From contig JAFGOG010000286.1 of NCBI GenBank assembly GCA_016926595.1, positions 1 to 8,717 on the forward strand: a stretch of DNA of 8,717 nt. The letters run 5' to 3'. This document shows positions 8,071-8,717 of this stretch, in pieces; position 1 is the first letter of the stretch, and every line of letters starts with the position of its first letter. Under the pieces are notes generated by a model. It was not told where the DNA came from. It was given only the letters and a program-made list of their open reading frames with translations, and ran no database searches. The translations under genes were made by a program, and so were the position numbers. The DNA comes from Anaerolineae bacterium (lineage in GTDB: Bacteria; Chloroflexota; Anaerolineae; JAAYZQ01).

Positions 8071-8203
8071 GGGGAAGGCATCTTGGCAGGGAGATGCTCC
8101 GTTGCGGGTTCCCTATCCCCAGCGCAAAGTGCTTTTTCATCCACAACATCATGCTTGACTTGTCCTCGCAACGCTGGACCATAGGGGGCATCTGGACCCG
8201 CAC
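8071..8203 (-). other. Leader region of the two-component operon
   Basis: About 133 nt lie between the predicted transcription start (near 8203) and the regulator ATG. I see no gene, riboswitch family or clear terminator here. GGTCCAG occurs twice on the minus strand (8198-8192 and 8180-8174), and CCAGCG/CGCTGG (8177-8172 with 8124-8119) could close a long stem. The bases directly before the ATG (CCTTCCCC) are pyrimidine-rich and anti-Shine-Dalgarno in character. Confidence 0.4.
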
Positions 8204-8209
8204 ACGAGG

Positions 8210-8238
8210 ATTATATGATCTTTTTGGGCTTGCTGCAA
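8210..8238 (-). promoter_or_regulatory. Sigma70-type promoter of the two-component operon
   Basis: On the minus strand TTGCAG (-35, 8238-8233) and a perfect TATAAT (-10, 8215-8210) are separated by exactly 17 nt. The spacer is AT-rich near the -10 element (CAAAAAGATCA). The predicted start is near 8203. It stands between the hairpin that ends the upstream gene and the response regulator gene. This is the best promoter match in the window and suggests substantial basal expression. Confidence 0.8.
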
Positions 8239-8281
8239 GTGTCTGTATGGGCGGGGTGTCTCTAACGCGAACGGGCTCAGC

Positions 8282-8310
8282 CGTCAAGCAGACTGGCCCA
8301 TACCTTGACG
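8282..8310. repeat. Inverted repeat upstream of the two-component promoter
   Basis: CGTCAAG (8282-8288) and CTTGACG (8304-8310) are perfect 7-bp arms separated by 15 bp. The element sits 44-72 bp upstream of the -35 box. It could be an operator half-site pair or an extra hairpin behind the upstream gene's terminator; the sequence alone does not decide. Confidence 0.4.
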
Positions 8311-8317
8311 ATCGAGT

Positions 8318-8354
8318 TCTGGGCCGAGGCTGAATCTCTCAACCTCGGCCCAGA
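8318..8354 (-). terminator. Strong hairpin after the DGDG-repeat protein gene, probable terminator without a T-run
   Basis: Perfect 12-bp arms TCTGGGCCGAGG (8318-8329) and CCTCGGCCCAGA (8343-8354) enclose a 13-nt loop, starting 9 nt past the TAG at 8364-8366. Neither strand has a T-run after the stem, so it is either a non-canonical terminator or a 3'-end stabilising structure. Confidence 0.6.
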
Positions 8355-8363
8355 CACTGGGAG

Positions 8364-8717
8364 CTATTGTCCTGAAACCTGTCGGCCAAACCCGCCACGT
8401 CCGGCCCTTTGTGTCTGCTGTCCATCGTCATCGGCCAAACCATAGCGGTTTCCGCGACCGTAGGCATTCCCGCTGCCGGTGCCCTCTCCACGGCGATAGC
8501 CTTCCCCCTGCCCCTCACCCTCGCCGGGCAGGCCGCCGCAGACGTCGCACAAACCGTCGCCGTCCTCGTCCACAAACGCACAATCGGACCCATTGCGGTC
8601 GTTGACGCCGTCGCCGTCCTCGTCCACAAAGCCATAGCTGTGCCCGCGCCCCTGGCCGACCAGGTCCCGCACGCCATCGCCGTCGTCAACCGGTCCCTGC
8701 GCGAACACGACGCCGGC
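8364..8717 (-). CDS. Secreted DxDGDG-repeat (calcium-binding-like) protein, 5' end outside the window
   Basis: The frame is open to the right edge, with 117 codons visible. The first visible residues, AGVVFAQG, look like the end of a signal peptide, so the start probably lies just past the edge; GTG at 8708 is an internal candidate that I do not favour. Three acidic loops, VDDGDGVRD, FVDEDGDGVND and FVDEDGDGLCD, resemble the calcium loops of thrombospondin type 3 or EF-hand/dockerin-like repeats. The last two lie 18 residues apart, and a 23-bp identical DNA stretch (8554-8576 and 8608-8630, 54 bp apart) marks a recent duplication. Three cysteines cluster around the last loop (SDCAFV, LCDVCGG), with a CxxC. 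The rest is Gly/Arg/Gln-rich and probably disordered, ending GRQVSGQ at TAG 8364. The function is unknown; extracytoplasmic metal binding is inference. Confidence 0.75.
   Translation of the reverse strand, partial: AGVVFAQGPVDDGDGVRDLVGQGRGHSYGFVDEDGDGVNDRNGSDCAFVDEDGDGLCDVCGGLPGEGEGQGEGYRRGEGTGSGNAYGRGNRYGLADDDGQQTQRAGRGGFGRQVSGQ

Noticed and set aside
8063..8287. 74-codon minus-strand open frame in the leader and promoter region of the regulator
   Set aside because: It spans the predicted -10 and -35 boxes, overlaps the regulator start in another frame, and its translation shows no recognisable feature.
8554..8630. Short direct repeats considered as a CRISPR or satellite array
   Set aside because: Only two copies of a 23-bp unit, in frame with an 18-residue protein repeat; explained by coding duplication.
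8339..8689. Second minus-strand frame over the DGDG protein (116 codons)
   Set aside because: Same repetitive DNA read in a shifted frame (WTRTAT repeats); the frame with FVDEDGDG loops and a signal-peptide-like N-terminus is far more credible.

Overview
The window comes from a high-GC bacterial genome, and every gene I can support lies on the minus strand. It is best described right to left. Codon use, tight ATGA/GTGA gene overlaps, short lipoproteins, an aspartate-rich 'FVDEDGDG' secreted protein and a MacAB-type transporter next to a two-component system together resemble Chloroflexota (Anaerolineae/Caldilineae-like) genomes. That placement is inference; the window contains no rRNA or other marker gene.

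Layout, right to left. (1) 8364-8717: the 3' part of a small secreted protein with DxDGDG calcium-binding-like repeats, followed by a strong hairpin (8318-8354). (2) 8204-8240: a textbook sigma70-type promoter, then a leader of about 130 nt, then an OmpR/PhoB-family response regulator (7336-8070) and a membrane histidine kinase (5903-7339) that overlap by GTGA. An intrinsic terminator (5829-5854) ends this unit. (3) 5707-5820: a compact regulatory region with four tandem 11-bp direct repeats, the spacing typical of OmpR/PhoB-type operators, followed by an extended -10 element. It drives a second operon. (4) The second operon: a MacA/YknX-like membrane fusion protein (4108-5706), a MacB/LolD-type ATPase (3374-4111), a MacB-type permease (2167-3372), two tandem paralogous lipoproteins (1543-2100 and 954-1535) carrying two [LIVM]TxxQ motifs each, and a CPBP (CAAX-protease-like) membrane protein. 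The last gene is interrupted by two in-frame stops and runs off the left edge (1-957).

Working model (inference): the kinase senses an envelope signal, the regulator binds the 11-bp repeats and switches on the tripartite-like ABC exporter. The two lipoproteins, which have an arrangement reminiscent of the LTxxQ motifs of Spy/CpxP, sit in the same transcript as possible extracytoplasmic partners or stress-buffering proteins. The module is not unusual in its parts. The regulatory link (11-bp repeats) and the duplicated TxxQ lipoproteins are the most interesting points. I saw no tRNA, rRNA, CRISPR array, insertion sequence or phage gene.
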